A stretch of 64,000 bases of DNA from Planctomycetes bacterium GWF2_41_51 (GTDB lineage Bacteria > Planctomycetota > Phycisphaerae > Sedimentisphaerales > UBA12454): positions 1 to 64,000 of the forward strand of contig MHXZ01000125.1 in NCBI GenBank assembly GCA_001825665.1, in the 5' to 3' direction. Of this stretch, positions 50,381 to 59,837 are shown piece after piece. Below the pieces are notes generated by a model. It worked only from the letters and a program-made list of their open reading frames with translations, made no database searches and was not told the DNA's origin. A program made the translations under genes and the position numbers. Within the stretch, counting starts at the first letter, position 1. Each line of letters starts with the position of its first letter.

Positions 50381-51463
50381 CTATCTTGATATTTCTCTTG
50401 ATTTGCCAACCCGCTTGAAATATTCCTGTGAAGACCATTGTGGTCCAAGATCGCTTACTGTCTTCTGCACTACGACGCTCATCCTGTTACCGAGATTTAA
50501 ACCATTTTTAATTCGCTCATTCAATGGCGCTTTATCATCGATATTGCCCTGCGGATTTACACCGATAAAACCGCCGATTATACCTGCAGAACAACTGTCC
50601 CCTGCCCCGAATCTGTCAAGTACGACATAATTGAATCTGTCACTTGTAATAAAATCTTTGCCGTTTACAAGCGCAACTGATGTCCATTGACCTGTTTCGT
50701 TTGAAACCCTCTTGCGAATTGTCATTATTATAATCGGGACCTTACCTTTGAATTGTTCGTGAAGCTCAGCAGAAATTTTTTCACAACACCCAACCAAATC
50801 ATCCATTGGTTTATCGTCATCAAAATTTTTATCGACTCCAAAAACGACTTTCGCGTCGGTTTCTGTAATAATTACAGATGTAAACAGTTCATTCTCAATC
50901 ATTTCTGTAAGAGCTTTGTTGGCCTGCTTAGGTGTCCACAATTTATTTCGGTAATTAATATCAATAAATGACGGCACTTTATTTTTTCTTGCTTCTTCAA
51001 GAGCAATCTTTGTGTTCTTCAAACAATTTTTACTCAATGCCGCAGTAATACCTGACGTAAAAAAGGCATCTGCACCTTGCAAACAGCTAAAATTAAATTC
51101 ACCAGGATTAGCTTTCGCTATAGCCGAATTTGCTCTGTCATAACCACCCTCCGCAATTATCGGCCCCAGTCCCTGCTCAACAAAGCATAATCCATTTCTG
51201 TCTGCATTAGTCCAGATAACATAGTCCATTCCGATTGTATGTTTCTGCATATCCATTCGCAGCAGACGCCCCATCAAATCATCTTTCATCTTTGAGACAA
51301 ATTGCGTTTTAATTCCTTTTGCCAATCCTCCGACTTTTGCCAGTACATTTGCTTCTGAACCACCGGCTAAAATAACATATTCATTTGAATCGCCAAACGC
51401 TGCATAGCCGACAGGACGGATAGCGCCGAGAATTTCTCCAAAGCCAACAACTTTCCTGTCCAT
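50381..51463 (-). CDS. PfkB-family sugar kinase (2-keto-3-deoxygluconate kinase-like)
   Basis: GGSEANVLAKVGGLAKGIKTQFVSKMKDDLMGRLL; DRFGAGDSCSAGIIGGFI. Confidence 0.9.
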   Translation of the reverse strand: MDRKVVGFGEILGAIRPVGYAAFGDSNEYVILAGGSEANVLAKVGGLAKGIKTQFVSKMKDDLMGRLLRMDMQKHTIGMDYVIWTNADRNGLCFVEQGLGPIIAEGGYDRANSAIAKANPGEFNFSCLQGADAFFTSGITAALSKNCLKNTKIALEEARKNKVPSFIDINYRNKLWTPKQANKALTEMIENELFTSVIITETDAKVVFGVDKNFDDDKPMDDLVGCCEKISAELHEQFKGKVPIIIMTIRKRVSNETGQWTSVALVNGKDFITSDRFNYVVLDRFGAGDSCSAGIIGGFIGVNPQGNIDDKAPLNERIKNGLNLGNRMSVVVQKTVSDLGPQWSSQEYFKRVGKSREISR

Positions 51464-52374
51464 TATACCCCTTTATTTGCTAAATCCCATGCTTTAAGAA
51501 CATAGTCGTAATATATATCCAGGCACTTTTCAGGTTCAACACCCTTTAGCGAACGCATTTCAATGCTCGCCGAACCCTGTTTCCGCTTTGAAAAATATTC
51601 CATAGCAAGACCGGTTTTAAAAACCTCTGCCATATCTCCGATTCCATATTCTCCGCCTAGGATACACAATGCAGGATGTTTATCGCCAAATAATGAATTA
51701 TTTTTATCTTTGATAATGCAGTTGCCCAAATGAATGTGCCCCAACCAGTTGCCGGTATTTTTCATTGCTTGTTCTAGTGTTTCATACATCATTGGAACAT
51801 GGCACATATCCACCATACTTGCTATATTGTCGCAACCTGCCTGTTTAACTTTTTTGCATATTTCAACAGCTTCCGCGGATGAACCTATAAGTTTTTTCTT
51901 GTCAAAATCCCAATCCGTCGGTTCTATCATAACGAGCATATTCGGCACATACTTGCACATTTCGAAATAAAATTCGATCAGAGCATCTTTTGCGGCGTCC
52001 CTGTTTTCAGAATTATTCGGCCCGCTGTTTGTTATAACCTTAGTAGCGCCGCATTCGATAGCCCTGTCTAATTCAGATTTATAAAAAACAATCGAATATT
52101 TTTTCTTCTCGGGATCAAGCGATGCTGGATGGGCGCTTGGTTTGCCTTTGCGAGTGCCGACATTATAATAAATTTCTTTTCCTGAATCTTTTATCGCTTT
52201 TATTTCATTAGCCCGATAGGGATTCTCTTCGGCAATCCAAAGATCAAGAATTTCTAATCTCTTATCATCAAGAACTCGCTTGAGCGTTCTTTCATGTTCT
52301 GAAGGAATTGATGCGACATCACTATAAAGCAGATGATGATTTAATCCAATTTTTGCGTATTCTTTCAAATTCAT
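51463..52374 (-). CDS. Sugar phosphate isomerase/epimerase-like TIM barrel
   Basis: VMIEPTDWDFDKKKLIGSSAEAVEICKKVKQAGCDNIASMVDMCHVPMMYE; start at MNLKEYAK. Confidence 0.75.
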   Translation of the reverse strand: MNLKEYAKIGLNHHLLYSDVASIPSEHERTLKRVLDDKRLEILDLWIAEENPYRANEIKAIKDSGKEIYYNVGTRKGKPSAHPASLDPEKKKYSIVFYKSELDRAIECGATKVITNSGPNNSENRDAAKDALIEFYFEMCKYVPNMLVMIEPTDWDFDKKKLIGSSAEAVEICKKVKQAGCDNIASMVDMCHVPMMYETLEQAMKNTGNWLGHIHLGNCIIKDKNNSLFGDKHPALCILGGEYGIGDMAEVFKTGLAMEYFSKRKQGSASIEMRSLKGVEPEKCLDIYYDYVLKAWDLANKGV

Positions 52375-53174
52375 TTTGATTTTACCTCTTTTTGAATGGT
52401 ACAATATCTCGACCATACAGTCGTTACGGTTTTATCTTTTATTGAAACCGTTCCGTCTTTTATGAAAATTTCCGGATGAGTCTTTTGTAATTTTTCCGTG
52501 TATTCACTAACAGCAAGATCAATTTGCATTTCTATTGGTCCTGCTATTTTTAATGGTTTAACTTTTGGCTTATTTTTTATAATCGAACATGCCGCTTCAT
52601 AAATCATTCGTGATGTTCTTTTAGGTGAATAGCATTGGGCCTCGAATTCCCCCATAGCCTTTTTAACTGTAACAGTTCGAACTCCGGGCACTATTTCCTC
52701 GGCTTCGGCCATACCTGCTGAATCGCCGGTTACAAGCAACAGCGGCACATCAAAATCCCCTGCCACAGATGCTTCCATACCAATTTCACCAACGACAATG
52801 TTGTTCAATCGTATTTCAAGATTTTTTCTTGAATAACTATGAGGCAGCAATGAACCTTTGACACCGCTTCTGGCATGAAAACCAACCATGATCATTGCAT
52901 CGAATGAATTATCAATACCTCCCCAATCCGGCCTATATTCCGGCTTACCCATAATGACGCTTACACATTCAGGCAACTGGAGAACATCAACATTTCTGCC
53001 ATCAGTATGCTCATCATAGATGATTATTTCATGTTCTCCAGTTGAAAGAATTCCATCTACGCAGGCTTTCAAATCACTCATAAGCATATGCTTGCCGAAT
53101 TCTGAACCCTCAGCCTGCTTATATGTTGTAACTCCCGTTACACCTTCGATATCGCTGCGTATCATCAATTTCAT
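52371..53174 (-). CDS. M55-family D-aminopeptidase (DppA-like)
   Basis: MKLMIRSDIEGVTGVTTYKQAEGSEFGKHMLMSDLKACVDGILSTGEHEIIIYDEHTDGRNV; MVGFHARSGVKGSLLPHSYS. Confidence 0.88.
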   Translation of the reverse strand: MKLMIRSDIEGVTGVTTYKQAEGSEFGKHMLMSDLKACVDGILSTGEHEIIIYDEHTDGRNVDVLQLPECVSVIMGKPEYRPDWGGIDNSFDAMIMVGFHARSGVKGSLLPHSYSRKNLEIRLNNIVVGEIGMEASVAGDFDVPLLLVTGDSAGMAEAEEIVPGVRTVTVKKAMGEFEAQCYSPKRTSRMIYEAACSIIKNKPKVKPLKIAGPIEMQIDLAVSEYTEKLQKTHPEIFIKDGTVSIKDKTVTTVWSRYCTIQKEVKSK

Positions 53175-53623
53175 ATTTTGACTTTCATACAGATTTTTCT
53201 GACTTTGCATTTGCCATTGAGATTACAATTTGGCCTGTGAATATCCTGTGGATAAAATACCGCGAATTTCCCCGGCTCCATAACTATGCTTGAATATATT
53301 TGCGGAGCTTTTAGTTTTATAACATCTTTGTGCGGATCATATTCTCCCAATGGCTCGAGCTTTTGACCAAGCGAAATGTCCTGTCTTTCACAGCCACTCC
53401 TTAAAACCTGAATGTCATAATATTCCTTGTGCGATTCGAATTTTTTTTCTTCAGCGGGGGCGGTTTCGTATGTTTGTACTTTCGCGAAAATCTCGCGTCC
53501 TTCAACTTCGTATTCGCCATCAGGTTGAGAAAGGTCGAAACCAAAGGCATATTTTAATGCCCTATGAAGTTTGTCTCCTTGTTTACAATAAAGACCAATA
53601 TTTTCGAATTCATCATAAATCAT
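53171..53623 (-). CDS. YhcH/YjgK/YiaL family protein (DUF386)
   Basis: HKEYYDIQVLRSGCERQD; KFAVFYPQDIHRPN. Confidence 0.9.
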   Translation of the reverse strand: MIYDEFENIGLYCKQGDKLHRALKYAFGFDLSQPDGEYEVEGREIFAKVQTYETAPAEEKKFESHKEYYDIQVLRSGCERQDISLGQKLEPLGEYDPHKDVIKLKAPQIYSSIVMEPGKFAVFYPQDIHRPNCNLNGKCKVRKICMKVKI

Positions 53624-53647
53624 TGCTTTTTCCGTTTAATTTAGTAT

Positions 53648-53680
53648 GTTATAACTGTTATAACATTATAACCGTTATAA
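53648..53680. promoter_or_regulatory. Two tandem 15-bp palindromes TTATAAC(T/C)GTTATAA; candidate GntR operators
   Basis: TTATAACTGTTATAA at 53649-53663 and TTATAACCGTTATAA at 53666-53680, in the divergent intergenic region. Confidence 0.75.
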
Positions 53681-53742
53681 AACAAAAGTCAATTAAATTG
53701 AAAATCGAATTTTTTGGAGTTATAATTCATAAGAGAGGTATT

Positions 53743-54423
53743 ATGGATTTAACAAATCTAAATTGTATAAATTTATTACCGGCTTCTGAACGGGCAAAGT
53801 TACAGATTATCGAAATGATAAAAACCGGCCAGATTCCGTCAGGCCAGAAGATTGACCAGCGAGTTATTGCTAAAAAATTGAATCTGACCACCGCCCCCTT
53901 GCGAGAGGCTCTAAGCGCGCTTGAAAACGCGGGTCTGCTGCAAAAAGTTCCCGGTCTGGGGATTTTTTGTAAAACTTATACTGTTGATGAGATTGAAGAA
54001 TTAATTGAAATAAGAGGAGTTCTCGAAGGTTTGGCAGCAAAACGTGCTGCCGGGAAAATTTCGGAAAGACAAAAAGAGCAACTTCTTTCTTTGGCTAAAA
54101 AACTATCAAATTCTTCCAATTATTCCGATAAACAGGATTTCCTGAAAGACCATGTCGATTTTCACGAATTTATCGCTGAAATTTCAAATAGTCCCAACCT
54201 GATTCAACTGCTCGATAATAATCATATTATCCAGCAGGTCTTGTCAAATATAAGTGCAAGTATTTGGCCGATCGAACCCCACGACCATTTGAAAATTGCG
54301 GAAGCTATTTGTTCAGGCGATCCTGAAGTGGCTGAAATTACAATTAGAAAGCATATCGCACCAACATATAAACAAAGACTTGATAAACTTCGTGAAAAAT
54401 ACGGCTCAAATCCGGTTGTTTAG
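53743..54423 (+). CDS. GntR-family (FCD/FadR subfamily) regulator
   Basis: QIIEMIKTGQIPSGQKIDQRVIAKKLNLTTAPLREALSALENAGLLQKVPGLGIFCKTYTVDEIEELIEIRGVLEGLAAKRAA. Confidence 0.93.
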   Translation: MDLTNLNCINLLPASERAKLQIIEMIKTGQIPSGQKIDQRVIAKKLNLTTAPLREALSALENAGLLQKVPGLGIFCKTYTVDEIEELIEIRGVLEGLAAKRAAGKISERQKEQLLSLAKKLSNSSNYSDKQDFLKDHVDFHEFIAEISNSPNLIQLLDNNHIIQQVLSNISASIWPIEPHDHLKIAEAICSGDPEVAEITIRKHIAPTYKQRLDKLREKYGSNPVV

Positions 54424-54533
54424 ATAGTTCAAATTTAATACTCAATTTTAATCCAAGCGATGGATACTACAGACCGTCAACAGATTCATTTAGGACGAAT
54501 TGAAAAACTATGAAACGATTTTTTTGATCTATG

Positions 54534-54660
54534 ACTCTGTCAGCACTTCTATTTTTATAAATCTGCCTATATCCGTTGCATTATCCGTCACACCCTGAAC
54601 ATTATTTGCAGAATCTTTGCCCTGCCGTGCCGTCAATGAGAAATTTCTATTATCACCATT
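54534..54660 (-). pseudogene. C-terminal fragment of an unidentified protein (possibly phage-derived)
   Basis: Minus-strand frame GDNRNFSLTARQGKDSANNVQGVTDNATDIGRFIKIEVLTES* with no in-frame start. Confidence 0.3.
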
Positions 54661-55036
54661 TCCCCTCCGGACACTTTTCCTCTTTACTATGTATCTTCGC
54701 TAAAATATTGCATTTACATTTTACACAATACTGCCGTGTCAAAGCTCTGTGCGGTTTTTTCGGTAAGTCACTTAATTTTTCCAAAGACTCTAAATTTTTC
54801 AAAACCGAAAGTTTATTTTCAGCAAGCCACGCTGCAAACTCAGCATCTTTGAGCCATGTAATATTTTCACATGTTGAACAAATCGCAAATCTTTCTTTTG
54901 CATACTTAAAATCCATACCTGTCCTGCTTACTGCAAGTTTTACAAAACCTTCGGCAATATTTTTAATTTTTCTTACCTTTGGAATTATTCCAAGCTCTTG
55001 TTTTATTTTACCGCTACAACAACTCATTGCGAACAC
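54653..55036 (-). CDS. Small Cys-rich zinc-ribbon-like protein, phage/mobile context
   Basis: MSCCSGK..., CSTCE, YCVKCKCN..KCPEGKW; paired Cys motifs. Confidence 0.5.
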   Translation of the reverse strand: MFAMSCCSGKIKQELGIIPKVRKIKNIAEGFVKLAVSRTGMDFKYAKERFAICSTCENITWLKDAEFAAWLAENKLSVLKNLESLEKLSDLPKKPHRALTRQYCVKCKCNILAKIHSKEEKCPEGKW

Positions 55037-55109
55037 TCCGCCTTAATCCAATAATCATCCCAAAAGGTGCCTGTTATTGGGGAATTGTCATAGTTTGAGA
55101 TATGTGATA

Positions 55110-55500
55110 TTTCGCACGCATCTGCCACTATCGCGGAATGGAACTATGAACTGCTGCCTATTGAATTAAAAGATTTGCAGACAATGGATTTTAATCTTGA
55201 ACTGCTTGGTTTCGATAGTGACCAGCTTGCCAGGATACTTTACCCCGGCATACAGGATGGCCTCACCGATCCCGACGATGTTCCCGAACCCCCGGCGGAA
55301 CCAATATCCAAACCCGGTGATCTTTGGCTGTTAGGTGAGCATCGACTTTTATGTGGCGACAGTACTAATCGTGACGATGTTGCCTACTTGATGAAAGGCG
55401 ACAAGGCAGGTCTGATTTTCTGCGACCCTCCGTATAATGTCGACTACGGAGCATCAAAAAACCCGCGACATACAGACCAGGCAGAATGTTTGGATCTGTT
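55110..55500 (+). pseudogene. Phage-type ParB-like/DNA methyltransferase fusion, truncated both ends
   Basis: EWNYELLPIELKDLQTMDFNLELLGFDSDQLARIL...KPGDLWLLGEHRLLCGDSTNRDDV...LIFCDPPYNVDYGASKNPRH, then sequence turns into antisense of the next gene. Confidence 0.8.
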
Positions 55501-56460
55501 GCTTCAACATTACGATAAAGAGGCATAACTACCTTTGCGCCAGCAGAACCGCGGAAATAGTCCAGATCGGGAATATTTGGGCAAACGGTAATCGCAGGAC
55601 CATCCTCTAGAGGATAACTGAATAATGTCGCAAAATAAATTTGATTTTCATTGTGTGTTTGCCATAAGTTTGGACGTGGTCTGGAGATTAATCTGTTATC
55701 CGCAAGAAGATATTGACGATCAAATGAACGATGAGAATATCTGATTATACTCTGATGAGATTCATTTTTAAGTGTTTTTATAGCCGGAAGCTTTACATCA
55801 GGAAATAAAAGATCATTCTGAGGTAAATCAATAGTCCTGTCACCACTTTCTCGCATAGCATACGAACGGTTGGAGGATGCGAGAAGTGCCTGCCATCTGG
55901 CAACCAGAACTTCTTCACTTGGGCCAATAACCCATGTGCGCTTGCATTGGACACCGTTATTTTGCCATGGAAACAAATCTGTTATCTGTGGCCATAAAGT
56001 AAATTCATTTTTAATCTTAGGTTTAAAAGAATCCTGCCAACCATTAGAAATAGGCTGCCATTTCAATCTTTCAGAGGAATAAATAGTTTCGAGTTTTTGA
56101 AGTTTTTCTTCTCTGGTGCCTTTGATTCGTATATATCTTATGATTGCAGGAGTATCCATTGAAGATTTTTGCTTACGATAACCTATAAAGATGGCAACAG
56201 GGGTCTGAATTGCAAAGACATTTTCTTCTCTTCTTGTTCCATGGCCTTCACCACCGAGATCTATAATATAAATACGGTCACAAATTCTGCGCATATGCTC
56301 TCGAACGCCAACAAAGGCGTCGCCATCCAAATAACTTGATGCAGTAATGAATGATAAAACTCCTGGCCCTTTGGCAGTTTTATGTTCAAATACTTTCCAA
56401 AGAGACCAGCGAATAAAATAGATGTAAAGGTTATAAATATTTTTAAGATGAACTCCAAAG
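55490..56460 (-). pseudogene. Type ISP restriction-modification enzyme, C-terminal portion only, 5'-truncated
   Basis: Minus frame YNLYIYFIRWSLWKVFEHKTAKGPGVLSFITASSYLDGDAFVGVREHMRRICDRIYIIDLGGEGHGTRREENVFAIQTPVAIFI...SFDRQYLLADNRLISRPRPNLW...CPNIPDLDYFRGSAGAKVVMPLYRN. Confidence 0.75.
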
Positions 56461-56682
56461 CCTGCTTTTCTGGCAGGTCACCTTTCGGAGCTTTTGCGTC
56501 CGCGTTTCGATTTGTTTGCCAATAAACGCCTCGATTTTCTGTGGTGAGTCCGTGATTTCTGGATGACTGAGGAATAAATCTGCGATACTTACGTTACTGT
56601 TTTTAAAAGTTTTCATAAAAATCTCCAATGGAGGTTGTTAAAAACGGCGGATCAACATTGAGCCGCACAACCTCCGTGGAAA

Positions 56683-57704
56683 TTGCAGAAAACTATGAAA
56701 AAATATATTACCCGCGACAGCATGGAAAAGTGGATGAACCGTTCTGAAAAAGATGGTATGGGAGCGCGTACCAGAAATACCTATCGTGCTGCTATTATCG
56801 CATTTTGTAACTGGTGCGTCGAGACCGATAGAATGGCCGCTAATCCATTATCAAGGCTTTGTGCCGCTGATGAGCACGCTGATAAACGCAAACAGCGACG
56901 AGCATTAACAGAAGAAGAATTAAATAGACTCTTTACCGCTGCCCGGCTTCGTCCCCTTGCTGAATCATGGCCGCAAGTCAATTGCTTTGTCCGATACCGA
57001 AAAGAAAGGTCACAAGTCGTGGCACAAAAGAGCCACTGTTTTTTGAAAAACTAGAGGACTTGGCCAATAATGGAAGGGAAATTTTAAAGGAAAAACCAGA
57101 ATTGATATCAGATTTAGAATGGTTGGGTTACCAAAGATCTCTGATTTATAAAGCTCTTGCCTTGACAGGTCTTCGCAAAAGTGAACTTGCAAGTATTACA
57201 ATTGGCCAGGTCTGGCTGAATATCAAGCAGTCATACCTTGAACTTAAGGCCAAGGATGAAAAGGCCGGACGCGGAGCACAAATACCACTTCGAAACGATC
57301 TTGCCGGTGAGATTAAACAATTCATGAAAGAAAAACTTGCGCGTATGCAAAACAAATCCAGGAAAGCAGGCAATGTACCTGCCCGTCTTCCTGCCGCCCT
57401 GCCGCTTTTTGATATGCCAGATTCTATGGTAGGTATATTTGACAGAGACCTTGCCGCTGCCGGAATTGAAAAAACTGATGAAAGAGGCCGAAGTCTTGAT
57501 GTCCATGCTCTGCGCCATACCTTCGGAACTCATCTTAGCAAGGCAGGTGTATCGCCCCGCGTTGCTCAGGCGGCAATGAGACATTCATCAATCGATCTGA
57601 CAATGAACATTTACACAGACCCGACCCTTTTGGATGTTGCCGGTGCTATTAACGCCCTGCCGAAGTTTACAGACTCACAAGCGAATAGTGCCAAGATAGC
57701 GTAA
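56683..57704 (+). pseudogene. Tyrosine recombinase, N-terminally truncated with two frameshifts; homologous to 89..1049
   Basis: ITRDSMEKWMNRSEKDGMGARTRNTYRAAIIAFCNWCVETDRMAANPLSRLCAADEH..., LRKSELASITIGQ, LRHTFGTHLSKAGVSPRVAQAAMRHSSIDLTMNIYTD. Single-base insertions near 56967 and in the T6 run 57039-57044. Confidence 0.88.
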
Positions 57705-57757
57705 ATTGGTTCATAAAAAAACCTTATACTCTTTGGCAACAGATTATTTGAAACTTC

Positions 57758-58672
57758 TTATTTTAATTCTTTAAGATATTTTTTGATTTTTTGTTTTTCC
57801 TGCTCTCTGAAGCAATGAAACGGCTCTTCTATAAAATCACTGCAAATGTTCATCAGATTCAATGAACATTTTACGCCTTTGAGAAAACTTGAACTGTGTT
57901 TGCCGGTACTGTAAATCGTTGTGCTTATCCACATAACCTTGTTATGCAATTCTCGTACCTTATCCATATTGCCCGCTATCGCAGCATCGTACAAATCTAC
58001 ATACAACCTGGGAAAAATATTTGCTCCGCCGCATATACCGCCATGACCGCCGAGCAATATAGTTTCCGCAAGCAGTTCTTCAGGACCAACCAGAAAAGAA
58101 AAATCTTTTCTTTCATTAAGCAGCAACTGCAATTTATGAAAATAAATCATATTGGCGGAACTATCCTTTATGCCGTGAATATTAGGAATTTGTGCGGCTT
58201 TTATCACTGTTTCAGGTTCGAAGAAGACTTTTGTGCAGGATGGCATGTTGTATAAGAACAATGGTACCGGAATTTTAGGAGCAAGATGTTCGATGTATTC
58301 GAGCAATTCAGGCTGGCCTGTGGGGAAATAATATGGTGGTGCAAGAACAACAGCGCTGACACCCTGCTTATGCGAATATTCCGCGATTTTTATCGATTCG
58401 ATGTGCGAAGTATCTGTAATGCCTACAAGAACTGGAACACGTTTGTTGACGAGTTTACAAACACGTTCGATTAATTCGTATCGAAGTTTATAACTCAGAG
58501 ATGGAGCCTCGCCTGTTGTACCCAGTATAAATAAACCGTGAACGCAGCCGGAGAGGATATGTTCAATGAGTTTTTCCAAGCCTTTAATATCAATATTGTC
58601 TCTGTCGAGCAGAGGCGTTACCATCGGCGGGATTATACCTTTAAGTGGTTTTGGCAAATTCGTTGTATTCAT
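57758..58672 (-). CDS. Dihydrodipicolinate synthase/N-acetylneuraminate lyase family aldolase
   Basis: KGIIPPMVTPLLDRDNIDIKGLEKLIEHILSGCVHGLFILGTTGEAPSLSYKLRYELIERV; PLFLYNMPSCT; IHGIKDSS. Confidence 0.92.
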   Translation of the reverse strand: MNTTNLPKPLKGIIPPMVTPLLDRDNIDIKGLEKLIEHILSGCVHGLFILGTTGEAPSLSYKLRYELIERVCKLVNKRVPVLVGITDTSHIESIKIAEYSHKQGVSAVVLAPPYYFPTGQPELLEYIEHLAPKIPVPLFLYNMPSCTKVFFEPETVIKAAQIPNIHGIKDSSANMIYFHKLQLLLNERKDFSFLVGPEELLAETILLGGHGGICGGANIFPRLYVDLYDAAIAGNMDKVRELHNKVMWISTTIYSTGKHSSSFLKGVKCSLNLMNICSDFIEEPFHCFREQEKQKIKKYLKELK

Positions 58673-59811
58673 TTAATTATTTCTTGTATATAATTTTTTG
58701 ATGCTTCAATCAAAGCAATAATATTTTCTTCGGGAGTATTTCTCGCCACCGCACAGCCGCTGCCGAGTATAAAGCCGCCATGCCCTGCTTCTTTCATACA
58801 TTTCAAAGCTTCAGCTTTGACATCCTGCACGCTTCCATTTAGAAGTGTCAATGTATTGACTCCGCCCATCAGTGATATGCTGTTTCCAGCCTGTTCCCTG
58901 ACCTGTTTAACGGTAAAACCGCCAAGCGGGTCAAGCGGGGCTATGCAGTCGAGGTCGGTTTGAACAAGCCATTTTATTACAGGAAGGACATTGCCGCAGA
59001 TATGGCAGTATATGATTGCTTTTTTATTATAATTATGTAGTTCCGAGCATACGGTTTTGATATACGGAAAGACAAATTCCTTCCAGTGCTGCGGAGATAT
59101 CAGCGACATATTGCCTGCCGAGTCATTCAATCTTAAAACTTCGATGCCGTTATCGAGCCAGTATTTGCCTTTTGCGATGGCTGTTTGGGCGCCTTTTTTC
59201 ATAACTGTATGGACAAGTGCGGGGTTTTCAATTAGATCAAATAATGCTTTTTCAATTCCCCGAAATCTTATGTAATAGGACATTGTCGCAGAATCGCAGT
59301 CGCCTATGATTTCCATATCGCCGCCGAATTCCTCTATTATTTGTTTTTGATTTTTACCCCAGCTAAAACTGTCAAAAATGTCCTTCTGCGGCACAGCAAT
59401 TGCTTTTGCATCTTCTATATTATTTACAACTGAATCGGGGGAAATCCAGTTTCCATGAGCCAGCATTTCGGGATTTCTGATATCAAAATATTTTTTGTCG
59501 AAAAGTTTCGTAGCCAGGCCGCCTTCAAGATCGATTGTTCCGATTTTTTCTCCCTTTGAGTTTATTTCATAGATTTTATCATCGTGTTTTAAAAGTTTAC
59601 GGGGATAAAAATGAAATTGCCGGACAGCATCAAGGCCTAATTTTTTTCCGGCCAGCGCGATGACTCTCAATGCTGTTAGCGGGTCCTGAATGACATCCAA
59701 TATAGAAGCATTGGTTACTCTTGCGGAGAAATCAACCCAGATTTTAGGTACAACTGGAACTCGGTCTACTTTTTCATTTCTCAAAGCTGCTATAAATCTG
59801 TCATTAGCCAT
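58669..59811 (-). CDS. UroD/MtaA/CmuA-superfamily protein with canonical H-x-C...C zinc-type motif
   Basis: KKAIIYCHICGNVLPVIKWLVQTDLDCIAPLDPLGGF...GGFILGSGCAVARNTPEENI. Confidence 0.9.
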   Translation of the reverse strand: MANDRFIAALRNEKVDRVPVVPKIWVDFSARVTNASILDVIQDPLTALRVIALAGKKLGLDAVRQFHFYPRKLLKHDDKIYEINSKGEKIGTIDLEGGLATKLFDKKYFDIRNPEMLAHGNWISPDSVVNNIEDAKAIAVPQKDIFDSFSWGKNQKQIIEEFGGDMEIIGDCDSATMSYYIRFRGIEKALFDLIENPALVHTVMKKGAQTAIAKGKYWLDNGIEVLRLNDSAGNMSLISPQHWKEFVFPYIKTVCSELHNYNKKAIIYCHICGNVLPVIKWLVQTDLDCIAPLDPLGGFTVKQVREQAGNSISLMGGVNTLTLLNGSVQDVKAEALKCMKEAGHGGFILGSGCAVARNTPEENIIALIEASKNYIQEIIK

Positions 59812-59837
59812 TATATAAACTTATACAATCCAATCCC

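Noticed and set aside
26977-54423. Bacterial microcompartment for rhamnose/fucose, known in planctomycetes
   Set aside because: Rhamnose-type genes are present but no BMC shell proteins were recognised in the window.
26977-59811. hemE (haem biosynthesis) for the UroD-like genes
   Set aside because: Five divergent copies in sugar operons with MtaA-like or altered metal motifs; no other haem genes recognised.
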